DNA from: Melieria omissa
Taxonomy: Eukaryota; Arthropoda; Insecta; Diptera; Ulidiidae
DNA length: 64,000 nucleotides
Assembly (NCBI GenBank): GCA_963971225.1
Contig: OZ020269.1
Coordinates: forward strand, 16,625,921 to 16,689,920
Reading direction: 5' to 3'
Below are positions 1 to 12,132 of this stretch, piece after piece. The translations under genes and the position numbers were made by a program. Every line of letters begins with the position of its first letter. Position 1 is the stretch's first letter. The notes under the pieces are model-generated. The model was given only the letters and a program-made list of their open reading frames with translations. It was not told the DNA's origin and searched no databases.

Positions 1-208
1 AGTTTTACTGACAATGTAACAAATTTCAATCATTCAAATGCAGTCATTAAATTGTAAAGTGTATTTATAAATATACAATAAAAATTTCAATATTGAAATA
101 AAAATTTCATATCTTCATTCAGAGTATTAAAAAAATATATTTTAAGGTCAATTCAACATTCTAATCACAAAATGGGTCTGTACGACAACGGATTTTGCAT
201 GCTGTTAA
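1..208. other. AT-rich DNA, nothing recognised
   Basis: No gene or repeat could be identified before the mariner end at 209. Confidence 0.5.
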
Positions 209-300
209 TACGAGAGCGGTCTGAAAAGTTTTCAACCTACCAAAACTGAAATATTTTTTCTAGAAATTTATATTTATTTTTCTACATAATCTCCTTGTAA
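209..300 (+). mobile_element. Mariner terminal fragment
   Basis: After TA at 209-210 the sequence reads CGAGAGCGGTCTGAAAAGTT and continues TTCAACCT. This matches the terminal repeats of the mariners at 5995-7322 and 10443-12421 in this window. Only about 90 bp remain before a LINE fragment begins, so the copy was probably broken by the LINE. The opposite end was not found. Confidence 0.6.
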
Positions 301-1560
301 GTCTACACACTAATCTCAGTAGGTAGGTAGGTGTGGCTGCTCCAGGAGGAGCACACTAAGCCAGGCGGCCCATTGTGATACCACATGAGATCGAGCATCA
401 TTTCGCTCACTCGTTAAACCAGTTGAAGCCTTTAACGAAGCTTAGTAGACAGCGTATGGTCTTATCAGCTAGATCTTCTAGACTTCCGAAGAAGAAGTTG
501 CCTAAGTAGGTCAGCCTTCATCTGGATTAAGCAGGACAATAACACAGTAAGTGAGGAATACTTTCATCCTCCTCGTTGTCCAAACAGCTGCGACAGAAGT
601 CGTTCGAAAACAGCCCCATCCTTTTTGCGTGGGTGCCGATTAGGCAGTGATCCGTAAGAACACCGACCATGGTTCTGATCTGGGCTCTGTTTAATGAGAG
701 GAGTTCTTTAGAACGTCGAAGATTTAAGGTTGGCCAAAGTTGGCGCGGAAGCAGGCTTGTGTTGCCTTCAACCCATCTTAAATTCGTATCGTGTATAGAG
801 CTCGCATGGGTACGAAGCTTACATGTTAAAAGAGGGTCAACTCTTGGCCTAACTGCTCAGTAGTACCCTGTCTCGCGAGCTCGTCCGCTCTACAGTTCCC
901 TGGAATATCCCTATGACCTGGAACCCAGCAGAGGCGAATATGAGTGCTTGGCAGTCTCGTTGAGAGATTTGGTGCAGCTGAGAAAAGTCTTTTATGTTAT
1001 TTTGACCGCATCCAGAGCTCTAAGAGCTGATTGGCTGTCCGATAGTATCAGAATACCTGTAGCCGATATCCTGTTTACCCTGAGCCAATCGGAGGCTGCA
1101 CAGATTGCTGCGACCTCAGCTTGGAAGACACTACAGTAATCTGGCAGCCAGAGCTTTAAGTTAAGGTTTAATCCTTCTGAGTACATACCACAGCCCAACT
1201 GACCAAGCAGTTTCGATCCATCCGTATAAATATGGACATCACCGCTGCCAGGGAGCACACCTAGCTCCCATTCGGCTCTTGATGGGATAACAACCTGATA
1301 GTCCTTATCAAAGGACAGGCTGGGTGTCATGTAGTCAACATTCTGAAATATGCCTTTGAAATAATTTAGAATAGAAGAGTGCAGGTAACGCCCAACTCTC
1401 TATTGCGCGGAAGCGCGTATCCTGATGGTAGCATTGGCGGCCAATTGCTTTCCCAGGATATCCAAGGGGATTAGGTGAAGCACAACGTCCAAAGCATTAG
1501 TGGGAGTAGTCTGCAGGGCCCACTTTTACATAACTCTGCGGACCTACTACTCTCAGTAAT
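301..1560 (-). mobile_element. Degenerate jockey-like LINE, RNase H and 3' end
   Basis: Read on the minus strand, this segment contains a broken ORF2 C-terminus. About 1560-1440 gives the linker with IPLDILGKQLAANATIRIRA. Positions 1330-992 give an RNase H domain with VHIYTDGSK (catalytic Asp), FQAEVAAI (Glu) and ILSDSQSA (Asp). Further on, LCWVPGHRDIPGN and ADELARQG (about 960-850) are the last RNase H motif. Remnants of a Cys/His zinc-knuckle region (HAKRMGLFSNDFCRS-like, about 640-580) follow with frameshifts. The element is 5' truncated and has internal stops, so it is dead. Confidence 0.85.
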
Positions 1561-2478
1561 GCTACCAAATTTTTATCCATCCAAAACGAAAGCGTTCAAT
1601 CAAACAAGTTTTTTATTGATTTATTTATATACTTTATTTACTCGTATATACTCGTATTTAATGTGGGCAAACGCGGCTTCTAATGTAGACAAATTTTTCA
1701 TGTTTAAGTCATGTTTCAATATGGCAAATACATTCTTTGAACATATTCATATCATCTACTATGATGATACAGAGACTCTGTTCATAAATTCCAATTCCTC
1801 TTCTTCGTCTTAAAAAAAAATATATATATTCGCCTGCTCCATATCTGAGTTTTTCTATTTACAAAAAACACTCACGTGGAACACTGACTACTCACCTTTT
1901 GTTAGTGAGGTCGGAAACTTATCAGACCGTCCTAGTACACGTACACTTACGCGCACAGAAGGAAGGACACTCAGTTTTATGTCGAGTCCGAATACTTTGA
2001 GATGTTTATTAGTGGTTTCTCTGAGGGAAGATATATTTTTTCCATATACCATTATTTCTAGATATGACGGAACTTTTGAACCGAAGATTAACTGATATCT
2101 CAGATTCGATCCAATACACACATACAAATGTTCGTTGTTCTTACCTCATGCAGTGCCGCTCGATTTGTTCTCTGTTTTCGGTATAAAAACTTTTACCTCG
2201 TTAAAGGCATTTTGAATTGGAAATGAAGTTAAATAATATCTCTTCATAAAAGAATCTGTATCGGAAGCAAAACACGTTATTTTATTGAGCAGCAAAAATG
2301 GAAGGCGGACAAAGTATAAAAGGGTTGCTGAAAATCAATGAGGCCGAGAGTGGCCAGATCGGTCAAAGTACAAACGATTCTAAACAGAATCAAATTTGAG
2401 TTTTCCATATTTCTGTTGGCTACGACGGGGACTGGAGCTAAGCATGGTTGCCACTTTTGGTCCATTAAGTCTATGAAC
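1561..2478. other. Stretch with no recognised feature
   Basis: AT-rich DNA with a short TA run near 1822. No domain, tandem repeat or splice-consistent exon was seen on either strand. Confidence 0.5.
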
Positions 2479-2815
2479 AGCCGCCGTGGCTCAGTTGGTT
2501 AGTGCGCGGTCCAACGAGTCGCATGCAGAGCGACGCAAGATCGAATACTGCATGTAGTAACACCTAAAAAAAAAAATAACGGGAAACTCGTTTTCTCTTT
2601 CGGTGGCTGTCCTCTCAGCTGGAAATGGCAAACCTCTGAGTGTAAAAATTGCCTATGAAAAAGCTCCCAACCTGCCGTTCGGAACCGGCATAAAACTGTA
2701 AGTCCCTTCCACCCGCGTACAAATTCACACGCACAAAACGGGTGGCTGCGGGAAGCTAGGCCTTAGTCTCGCGTAAGCGGGCTGTCGTGCCAATCAATTA
2801 TTATTAAATTATTAA
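2479..2815 (+). mobile_element. tRNA-derived SINE, family A
   Basis: It begins with a tRNA-like head, GCCGTGGCTCAGTTGGTTAG (an A-box pattern), followed about 45 bp on by a decayed B-box (GATCGAATACT). The body contains ACTCGTTTTCTC, GGCAAACCTCTGAG and GCCTTAGTCTCGCGTAAGCG, and the end is an ATTATTAAATTATT tail. A second copy with the same order of segments lies inverted at 35952-36270, which shows that this is a dispersed family and not a real tRNA. Confidence 0.82.
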
Positions 2816-4415
2816 GTCAATGTTGACCAAAAGTGGGTCTTCTTCTTTGGGTGATATTGTGTAATTTGGGCCTTTTTTATACAAAAGTGTGTAAGAAAAA
2901 AAAACTGACTGAAGGCAATCGGTAAAACATTCAATATAAAAGTTATGTTTTGCTGTTGTGTAAAAAACAATTTGTCGAAAATCCAAAATGGTCCTTCCGT
3001 TACCATTTCAGAGCTTTTTGAGGAAATTTTTGGTACAAAAAATTTTTGCTGAGTGGCAACCATGAAACCAAGTTGATAGATACTTCAGATTAGACATTGA
3101 ATGTACTCCGTTTTCCCATTTTTGTCCTCTTCTTTGCTGAATCCTTATAAAATGTTTTTCTATTCAAATTAGTTAAAAGCTGCAACTAACCAATTGTCAA
3201 TGTTGCCATATTATTCCCAACAAAATTGCAATAAAAAACCAAATTTGTGTTTATTTATTTTTTTTTAAGAATCTTATCACATTTATTTACTTTTTCTTTT
3301 AATTACAATGTTAGTTTGTCTCTTATATTTTCTTTATCATTTATATTATTTTTTTATTCATAATGTTTTACCTGTTTGTAATAATTTAGCTCATTGTTAG
3401 TTAGTTATTAGCTGTAATCGTTTATTTGTAACTATTACTAAATGTCAAAAATGTGTCAATGTCAATTGGTGTCTATGTATTTGCGTACGTATGTGTGTGT
3501 GTGTCTGTGAAATTGTTTGTGAAATTGAGTTGCTTATGCTTAAATATTTAAACAGTTTGACCTTCATTGGTTCTTGTGCCGTTGCTGTCTATTTAAATTC
3601 ATTTTATTAAAAATTCATTAAAGTAAGGTTTTTTGTTTTTAGAAAATACACATTTTCTAAACATTTTTTTTATTCATTCATTTATTTATTATTTATGAAT
3701 GTGTGTGTGTTGGGGTCTACGAATTTTCATTCGGGAACTTAAACTAATCTAAGTACGCAATTCATGCAGTTGGGTTTTGTTAGTTAAAGAGTGTTTTTCC
3801 CGTTATGCACATTACTGGACATTATCATTAACTCACAACATCATCGATATCATCATCATTATCATAATCGTTATCATCTTCCTTTTCATCATCATCATCA
3901 TCATCATGTGATTGTCATACAAAACATTTCACATAACTTTAATATTTTACATTTTACATTATTAGAGAACAATTTTCGTTTGTTGTTGTTTGTGGATTTG
4001 CTTTAGTTTGTCTAATTTTATTATACTCTTTTTTCTTTACAAATTTGCATAAAAAACGGAACTATTTAGTGGCTCACATTCTCATACACACTGACACACG
4101 CACTAATTAATTTTTGTTTGTTGAATGCACTGCGAACGAAAAGCGTCATGAAGTTAGAGTTTACAGGGTGGAAGAAGTTATATATATAGGATTCAATGAA
4201 TCTTAGGGGGTATGGATATAGCTAGAGAAATGTCACAAGAAAATCTGAGCATTGCATAAAAGTTGGTTACGAAGTTATCTAAGCTACTGTGGCTTCAATA
4301 AGTTTTAGGAAAAGTCGAGATGCTTTCGAGTTTCATATGAAAGTGCCAGACAATTTAGGAAATTTATGACACAATAAATACAAAAAAACCTTTTGAAAGC
4401 TCAAAGCTGGATATT
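2816..4415. other. AT-rich DNA downstream of Sema2b, microsatellites
   Basis: No gene was seen. It holds a short GT run near 3488-3504, a GT run near 3702-3712 and a CATCAT-type run at about 3838-3908. T-rich blocks read as A-rich on the gene strand and contain AATAAA-like signals, so part of this could be distal 3' UTR. That is speculative. Confidence 0.35.
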
Positions 4416-4764
4416 TTCTTGGAACCTGTGTTTTGTTTTTAATTCGAAGCCATCAAAACGCTGATTGTTCCAAGGCAATTCAGCTAAAGAAGGCAGAGAG
4501 ATCCTTTGAAACACATTCTGGGTTGATTATTTTATAAGTTAGTTGGCTTTAGTTCTGAAGAAGGTTCCAGAATCTCTATTTGTTGAAGTTCTTGGATCCT
4601 GTGTTTTTTTTTAATTCGAAGCCATCAAAACGCTGACTGTTCCAAGGCAATTCATCTAAAGATGGCAAAGAGATCCCTTGAAACACATTCTGGGTTGATT
4701 ATTTTATAAGTTAGTTGGCTTTAGTTCTGAAGAAGGTTCCAGAATCTCTATTTGTTGAAGTTCT
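4416..4764. repeat. Two-copy direct tandem repeat, unit about 173 bp
   Basis: A segment starting TTCTTGGA.CCTGTGTTTT at 4416 is repeated from 4589 with only scattered differences. Both copies include CGAAGCCATCAAAACGCTGA and GAAGAAGGTTCCAGAATCTC. High similarity suggests a recent duplication. The function is unknown. Confidence 0.9.
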
Positions 4765-4889
4765 GAGGCTAAAAACATAGTTAATTCAAGTCCTGTGCAG
4801 CATTTGTTCAAAGTGTGAGTGGGAAATGAAGCATTTTGAAGCACAAATTAAGTGCTGCAATAAACTTAAACGTCTTCAAGTCGCCACCG

Positions 4890-4949
4890 CAGAAAACGAA
4901 CGTCGTATGTTCCATTGAATTTAGTAGCACATACGACAATTGTTTTCTG
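4890..4949. repeat. Small inverted repeat (hairpin)
   Basis: Arms of 21 bp at 4890-4910 and 4929-4949 are complementary except at three positions, with an 18-bp loop. The arm core is GTCGTATGT. Confidence 0.6.
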
Positions 4950-5994
4950 AGAAGACGAAGTATCTTAGTTTTGAACAGATTTTCTCTATTCGTAGCAAAA
5001 ACTGTTCGAAATACATTTCAAAACAGGCGACCAGCTATTGGAAGAATTTCAGGACACATAGTAAGAAAGGAATATTGCCAAGTTTTTTGTATTTTGTAAG
5101 ACATTCTGTCTTAAGTGTTTTTCCTTCTCAAATAAAAAAATAAACTGTTATTTAATTTTACAAACCGAATACTCTTTTTGTGCTCATTTGTATATTCAGA
5201 ATCCCAAGTATTCAAACACATTCCAAAAGATATTCAAATTCTATTGAATTATTTGGTTTTTTTAAAAGTCTTTTGACAGTTTTGAGGACTAAATAAGAAA
5301 GAAAGCTGCTTAAAGTTTTTTGAAAAAATTCGCAATTACTCTCATCTCGACAGTGATTCAGTGAGAACTTGAGCGAAGCTTATTTATTGTACTTTTTTTT
5401 TGTTGTATGTTGCAAGCACATAAAATCTACTATATCCTCAGTTATTAATTTTGGATGCAATTGAAGTGTGGCATGCAACTTTTAATGTTTGTTTTTTTTG
5501 TTAAGAAATTCGACGCAATTTAATTACTAAATTCATTTTAAATGCTACTAATACTTCTTAGCTAAATGTCTTTTGTTCGTATTAAATACCTAGCATTTTT
5601 ATATGTATGTTAGTGTGTGTGTGTGTTGTATGTGTGTGTTTATGGTCTGTACTGTGTTATTGTTGTATTATATTTATATATTTATTTAAAACTGGTGTCT
5701 CATTCTAATAGCAGGTAAAATTCACTTTTACATTATTCTTCTTATACTGTTTTGTTTTTTTCTTTCATGTTATCGTCTGTTTACCACTTCATCAATTATT
5801 GCTTATCATAAACATCAGTGAAAACAAAACGCACCATTTTTATTTTGTACAAAAATTCTGAAACTTTTGAAGAAAATTTAGCTTGTGGTGATATGTTAAA
5901 GGAAAATTGTAATAAAAATTTTAGAAAATGGTTCAAGTTTTCAAAAAGTGTCTTCTGTCATCTGAACAAGGAAAGTTAATAGTTGTTAAGTCTA
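4950..5994. other. AT-rich DNA, nothing coding
   Basis: No gene was seen. It contains GT-rich runs near 5613-5640 and AT-rich sequence typical of fly intergenic DNA or 3' UTR. Confidence 0.4.
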
Positions 5995-7322
5995 AGAATG
6001 GGGTCTGAAAAGTGTCCTTTCTCGATATAAAGATGGCAGCACTCGTCCACCAAAGGTGGAAAGTCTGTTTGTGTCTCTTTTGAAAGTTATTGAACGAAAT
6101 TTGAACCATTTTGAATGCCCGGCTGTTGTTAAACTATGGTTGGAGTTAGTCGTTGCTTGGTTGGGAAAATGGCAAAATCGAGTATGAAGCAATTATTAAA
6201 TATTTATTTTTGAAAGTCAATACGCCTACACAAATTAAAGATGAATTGAGGCAAATAAAGTGCAGAAAATGGAAATGAATAGGTCATACACTTAGAAAAC
6301 CTCCCGACAGCATCACGAGAATGGCACCGGACTGGAACTCGCAAGGGAGTAGAAGTCGTGGTCGACCAAAAAACACCTGGAGAAGGTCGACCCTACGCGA
6401 ACTAGTCGCTGTCAACACCACATGGGACGGCGCAAAAACCAAAGTCCAGAATCGTGTACGATGGAAGAGTCTTGTTAAGTCCCTATGCTCCAGTGAGGAG
6501 TGAAAAAGGAATAAAAAAAAACATTGCTTGCATGAACTCTTTACTTTACCACGATGAAATTTTGAGGTTTCTTCAGCTTGGGAGATGATGAACGTTCGGG
6601 ACGTCCAAAAACTGCAACCACTGACAACAAAATGGCTAAAATTCTTAGACTCCTGTGTTAGACAGTCGTCGAATTGTTGTGAGAACAATAGCAGTGGCTA
6701 TTAGGATATCCAAAGAATTTGTTTGTCACATATTAAATCAAGATTTAGGTATGAAAAAGCTGCCCCTGCGTTGAACGTTCCTCAAATTAGACCAAAAGCG
6801 TGTTCGAGTGAATATTCCCAACACTCTTTTTAGACGTTTGAAAAGATGGAAGCATTCCTGAGAGAAGTGTGTAGAATTTAAAGGAGACTATGTGGAAAAA
6901 GAAAAAAAAATTTAAAAAAAGTTGGACATTGCTTGCATGGACTCTGCACCATCGTTTACTACGATGAAATTTTGAGTTGTGCTTAGCTTGGGAGACGATG
7001 AACGTTCGGAACGTTCACAAACTACAACCACTGACAAGTTTTTCAAATGGTGTTAGACAGTCGTCGAATAACAGTGAGAGAATCGTGTAGCAGAGGCTAT
7101 GACTATGAAAAATCTGCGTCTGCATTGAGCACCGCGATTGCTCATATTAGACCAAAAGTGTGTTCGAGTGAATATTCCCAATGCTCTTTTTAGACGTTTA
7201 AACATATGGAAACATTGTTGAGAGTAGTGTGTAGAACTACAAGGAGACGATGTAAAAACGAAATACAAATTGAAGAAAAAATATTTCGCACCTTTGTTAG
7301 GTTGAGAACTTTTCAGACTGCA
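5995..7322 (+). mobile_element. Degenerate mariner, rearranged and interrupted by a LINE
   Basis: The left end carries GGTCTGAAAAGTG near 6002 and the right end carries AACTTTTCAGACTGCACTCG at about 7307-7326, an inverted match. Between them are pieces of a mariner transposase on the plus strand: AIIKYLFLKVNTPTQIKDEL near 6188-6247, DDERSGRPKTATTD near 6583-6624 and FVCHILNQDLGMKKL near 6719-6763. A second partial copy of the DDERS...TTD block and of the C-terminal region (CVELQGDDV) lies at about 6925-7290, so part of the element is tandemly duplicated. Stops and frameshifts are frequent. Confidence 0.82.
6255..6525 (+). mobile_element. LINE 3' fragment nested in the mariner
   Basis: An open stretch encodes WIGHTLRKPPD-like residues, MAPDWNSQGSRSRGRPKNTW then RRSTLRELVAV and RWKSLVKSLCSSEE before a stop, followed by an A-rich tail (GAATAAAAAAAAAC). 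The RGRP-TWRR...W..LV..LCS ending is a known C-terminus of some non-LTR reverse transcriptases. The mariner reading resumes after it, so the LINE inserted into the mariner. The exact clade is not assigned. Confidence 0.7.
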
Positions 7323-7429
7323 CTCGTTGTAGATTAGGGTTTTGCAAAAATTTTCATTCCTTTGCTTTCTTATGATAAGTTAGGTCTTCATTAGCACAGT
7401 GGTTGTTGTATTTGACTGCTAGAAACACA

Positions 7430-7850
7430 TTGAAAAAGATTTACCATGACTTTTGTCAGCTAAGATCGAAGTAATGGAAGAAGAAACAGAATCGCTGTTC
7501 TACTTTATGTGTCAACGCCTGTCCCTGGCTGAAATTCCTAGACTAAACTTCGTTGATGTTATGAGAATGGACGAATTTCATTCTCTCACCCTGTGTGATC
7601 GCCTGAGATTCATTAATGAGTCCGAGAAATTTGCAGAAATTTGCAACTCATAACCCTCTCTTCCTTTCCACCCACTTTCTCTTTCTCTTTTCCTTTTCCC
7701 ATTCCCATCTCCTCTATCAACCTCTTTCCTGAGCCTTAAGTACAATGGGCTATAAAGCCTGAGTGCTTGAGGTAATGACCTAAGAATGTTAATAAGTTAT
7801 AAGTTATTTCCTCGGCTCCCTTTCACATCCATCCATCCATCCAAACTTCG
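7430..7850 (+). mobile_element. LINE 3' end with short ORF terminus
   Basis: A 66-codon frame at 7453-7653 ends MDEFHSLTLCDRLRFINESE then KFAEICNS. A pyrimidine-rich 3' region follows, then TACAATGGGCTATAAAGCCT and a terminal (ATCC)n run at about 7829-7844. The layout (Pyr-rich UTR, TACAATGGGC box, short tandem tail) resembles 3' ends of fly jockey-type LINEs. It is not a host gene as far as I can tell. Confidence 0.6.
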
Positions 7851-10442
7851 TTGACTTCTCTATACGAGCTTTGAGCTCTAGACATCAGGAATTCGTATTG
7901 AAATTCTTGCAGTTCTCAGCAACATAATATCTCAAGTGGCCTCAATACAATCAGGGATTAAAATTGGATACTCGTGGCTTATAGCATCTTGAAATGGAAA
8001 GTTGTTCCAATCCAATGTATCATTACAAGAAGTTTTTACTTGTTTCTATTTCAGAAGAAGGCTGCAACTCTTATTTCTCTTTACTATTATTTCAAAACTT
8101 TCTTGGTTCAAACTTTCTTAGTTCAAACTTTCTAGGTTAGTTTTCATCTCATTTCTCTTTCTATTTCAAATATGGTAATGAAATTCTGCAAATCCTTTTC
8201 TTTTTGCTCATCTGAAAGCTTTCTCAGTCAAAATTTTTCATGTAATTTCTCGTTCTATTTTAAATATTGAAATTCTGCAAATTCTCTTCTTTTTTCTGTC
8301 TGTAATGTAATGCAACTTTGCAACTACAAACTTATCATTGCAACGAATTCTTTTTTTTCTTCTTTTTTCTGAAAATAAATTTTTGTCAATATTGTAATAA
8401 CTTTTTTACAAGATTCTAATATATTTCTCAACGTTTTTTACTTTAAATCGCTAACAAAAAAATACATAACCCTTCAACAAAACAACACTCACTCACCTTA
8501 TTCTCTTCAAAAGCCTCAAAACTTTTAAGCGGCGTTTGTTTTGCAAAAAATGCATTCAACCAAAAAGCGAATTATTACAAAAATTTTCAAATAAAAGAAA
8601 TCACAAAATATGCGCTATATTTTTTTTATTGTTACCTTTTTTTGTTTTGTTTTGTTTAGTTTTATTAAGCATTTGTTTTTTTTATTATTTTTTTTAAACA
8701 TATTTTACATATATTTACAGTTCGATCTGTCGCTGTGCATTTCGTACTTACAACTACTACTCGATTACTTAAAAACTGGCAAATTCAAGTTGAACTAAAT
8801 GAAATTGCTTAAAAATCTGAATTAAAATTAAAAAAAGGAAATATTCAAACTGTTTTGAAAACCAACTAAAGCCAAACACTATTTACAATAAATTGTATGC
8901 TCTCTGATTAAAAAAAATTCTTAAAAAAATTCTTAAAAAATTTTAAATTAGCTCAACAAGCACAAAATAATCATTGGTGCTTGGCGCACATAAAAATGCT
9001 TACTTTAAAATAATGTTTTTTGTTGTTTTTGTGTTTAAGTTTTTGTAAATTCATATGCATTATTTTTTGTTGCTGTCAATTGCTGTTTTAATGAAATCTT
9101 GTCAAGCAACTACAACTGTTAGTTTTAATTTAGAATGTTTCCTCAAATGTTGCATCGGCCATTCCCATTAAATACCAGCTTTGCAAAAACAAATCTTAAT
9201 ACCACTAATAAACCGTTAGAAAGTATACATACAAGACATATTTGTTGTTGTTTGTTTGTTTTCATCTATTTTACATGCTACGCTGTGGTGTTTCGTTACG
9301 GTTTTCGCTTAGGTGGTTCCGGCTGGTTGCACGTCAAAATTATGTGTGGAAAATGTGTTAACATACTTTTAGGCGGACAGGCAAAAATAGATTTGTTTTC
9401 GTTTATTTGTTGATTTTGTTTCTATTATGTATACGTGTTGTTGTATGCTTTGCTTTGACGTTATAGTTGTTGGGTTTTGTTTGTTTGTTGTTGTGCTTTA
9501 TATATTCCTTATACTCGTTTTGTTCCATTAAAACCGTCGGTTATCCGCTTTCGTTTTGTTTGCTGTTTTTGCTGGCAGGATCTCTTTTTTAGTAACTTTA
9601 CTGTTGTCTTCGCTTGTTCAGTGCTTGCTTGCTTATGTGTATTGCATGTGTCTATGTGTAAGTGTATACTTGTGTGTGTGTGTGTGTATAGTTAAAATTG
9701 CAGTTAATGCTTTATTTCATTTCATGCTTCTTCGGTTTGTCCGTTGCTTTATTATGTTTTCTTGGCTTCTATATGTTTGCTGTTTGGTTGTGGTTTGCTT
9801 GCTGGCTGGTTTCGTCTGTAACTCTTAAACGTTCCATCGTTTTCACTGTACACGTTTTCGTTTTCGGCTTAAATACATTAACAGCTGTTTTTATTTTTTT
9901 TTCTGTCTTTTCTTTTTTGTTATTTTTGTGTTGTTACAAGAAATTGCGCCAAATGAAAAATGTTTAAAATATGAAAATATTGTCTTTCAAAAGCTTAAAA
10001 ATGTCAGTCTTTAGTAGTTGTTGTTGCTGCCTGGTTGTGCATGTGAGAAAGAAAAGAAAAGGAGAGAGAATGAGTATAAAGAGTGAGAGATTATGTGGAA
10101 AAAACGAATGCAAGTGTCCAGTAATAATAATTTTTCCTAAAAGTATGCTAAGTAGTTAACGTAATTAAAGTAGACATAATTAATTAAGTAAATTGAATAT
10201 TTTTTATTTTTTAAAATGTCAATATTTTCAAATAAATAAATAAATGTCTGTAATATCCACAGTTTTAAAAATATATTTTTTTTAAATCTTTGAATTTTAA
10301 AAATTTAATTTTTTTTGAATTTTAAAAATTTGATTTTTTGAATTTTTTAAATTTTAATTTAAATTAAAAAAAAAATGTTATTTGAAATAATAAAAATAAC
10401 TAATAATTTTAAATTTTAATCAATCGATCTAAAAATCGTATA
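7851..10442. other. AT-rich DNA downstream of Sema2b, possible 3' UTR or intergenic
   Basis: There is no convincing gene. The strand that continues from Sema2b is A/C-rich with CAACAA and AACAAACAAAC stretches, as in long fly 3' UTRs, and has many AATAAA-type signals. Short features are a triple TTCAAACTTTCTTGG-like repeat near 8098-8137, a GT run near 9673-9687 and AATAAATAAATAAA near 10231. A mariner separates it from the stop codon, so I cannot say whether it is still transcribed with the gene. Confidence 0.35.
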
Positions 10443-10849
10443 AATAAGTTAACGAGGCTGGTTTGAAAAGTTTTCGACCTAAAGAAGATATAAGAAATTT
10501 TTTTTTTAATTTATTAATATTTTTCCACCTAGTCTTCTTTAGTGGGGCATGTAGGATTTCATTCGAAGACCCGCTCAATGCCAACTGAAACCATATTTGC
10601 AAACTAAAATATTTATATTATATTCAAAAACACAGTCTAAATCACTTTATCAGACAAAAAAGGAGGAGGAGAAGGCTCTTTTTGGATCTGAATCCCCATT
10701 GCAATCCACAGTTTTGTCTGCATTTTTGTAGTGTTGCATCGAAATTTCATAGACAGTAACTAATACATGCCAAAATTTTGATTTATAGTACTAACAGAGC
10801 CTTAGGAATGTTCATTCATGTTTTTCGTCAAATAAAGACAAATTAAACA

Positions 10850-11034
10850 AACGCGCCACCCAACGCACGGATAGGAGGTTTTGCTTCGAGGCTTTCTTGG
10901 CAGATGAGAATCTGCTTCATGTGAATAGCAATAGAAGTAGACGAGTGTTTCACCAGCCCGAGCTAGGAATAGAACCTAGGGCCTCTGGTATGAGAATCCA
11001 GCGTGCTACCCGTTGGACTAGTGAGACCGGCTTT
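10850..11034 (-). mobile_element. tRNA-derived SINE, family B
   Basis: The minus strand reads TCTCACTAGTCCAACGGGTA (A-box region), then CACGCTGGATTCTCATACCA and a B-box CCTAGGTTCTATTCC, followed by CTCGGGCTGGTGAAACACTC and TCTACTTCTATTGCTATTCA. The same arrangement occurs at 18880, 20110 and 35700, so it is a dispersed SINE, not a tRNA gene. A short piece of its head reappears at 12133-12165 on the far side of the inner mariner. Confidence 0.8.
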
Positions 11035-11084
11035 TTCATACCCAAGTCTTTTTTTAATATGTGACAAACACATTCTTCGGACAT

Positions 11085-12132
11085 ACGAGGGTTGCCTTTT
11101 CTATTTTTTCAAAAAGGATGAAAATGCACTTTGTTATCATCAAAAATGGTTTTGTTGCTTTTGAAGGTATTCTTCTTTAAGATTTATACACTTTTGCATG
11201 CACTCAAACCAATTGTCGAAGCACTTTTTCCACTTCAATTGGGATACCTCCTCCAAAACATGGTTTTTGAATGCTTCAGCAGCATCTTCTGGCGATGAAA
11301 ATCATTGAACACGCAATATTTTTTTCATGTGCGGGAAAAAAAGATGTCATTGGGTGGTAGGTCAGAGCTGTATGGCGGATGACCCATTAAATCGATGCTT
11401 TGGTCGATCAAATAGGCGATTGTTTGAGCCGATGTGTGAGAGCGCGCATTGTCATGGTGAAGAATGATTCAGCGTCGGCCGTTGTTTTTACGTATTTCAT
11501 TGAACACATCCGTCAAACAAATTATTGTGTACCACTCAGAATTGACCTTTCTACGTTGCTCTAACGGCACAGTAGCGACATGACCAGTTTTGCCGAAGAA
11601 AGTGGCGACCATTTGCTTCGATATGCTGCGTGCCCGAACAACTTTTGTTGGATTTGGCTCATCTTGGGAGACCCACACGGTCGATTGCTGTTTTGTTTCG
11701 GACTCATACGCATATATATCCATGATTCGTCACCTGTTTAGATCTTATAAATGTCTTTCGAAGTATCGCGATCGAATTTTTCCATAATTTCTTTGCACCA
11801 ATCGACACGAGCACTTTTTTAAAGATTGCTAAATTATGCGGGATCCAACGAGAACAAATCTTTCTGACAGCTAAATGTTCATGCAATATCGATTGCACGG
11901 CCGTAGAACTAATGCCCAAGGTTGCCTCTATCTCACGGTATGTCACATGACGATCTTTCATTATCAGTTCGAGCACAGCATCGATGGTTTCAACGACCGA
12001 TTTCGGACGACCTTCAGGAAATTCGTCCTGGAGCGAATGGCGACCATGCTTGAATTCGTTGAACCAGTTATAAATTGTTTTGAAGGTTGGTGCTTCATCA
12101 TTAAATGACGGCGATCGAAGCACTGTTGTTGA
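11085..12132 (-). pseudogene. Inner mariner transposase pseudogene (DD34D type)
   Basis: Minus-strand pieces give FNDEAPTFKTIYNWFNEFKH, EGRPKSVVETIDAVLELIMK, DRHVTYREIEATLGISSTAV and VRKICSRWIPHNLA, the paired helix-turn-helix region. Downstream are the catalytic-domain blocks STVWVSQDEPNPTKVVRARS, GKTGHVATVPLEQRR, and ILHHDNARSHTSAQT then HPPYSSDLPPND, the second and third Asp motifs. The N-terminal 30 or so residues are missing and frameshifts break the frame. A candidate terminal repeat CGAGGGTTGCCTTTTC follows TA at about 11086. The blocks match the SETMAR-like mariner family. Confidence 0.88.

Noticed and set aside
4100..4135. Alternative last Sema2b exon (acceptor cgttcgcag, residues CIQQTKIN)
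   Set aside because: The exon at 12472-12543 has a better acceptor, the family QC start and is far closer.
9310..9345. Alternative last Sema2b exon ending PEPPKRKP
   Set aside because: Phase allowed it, but there is no polypyrimidine tract and no family resemblance.
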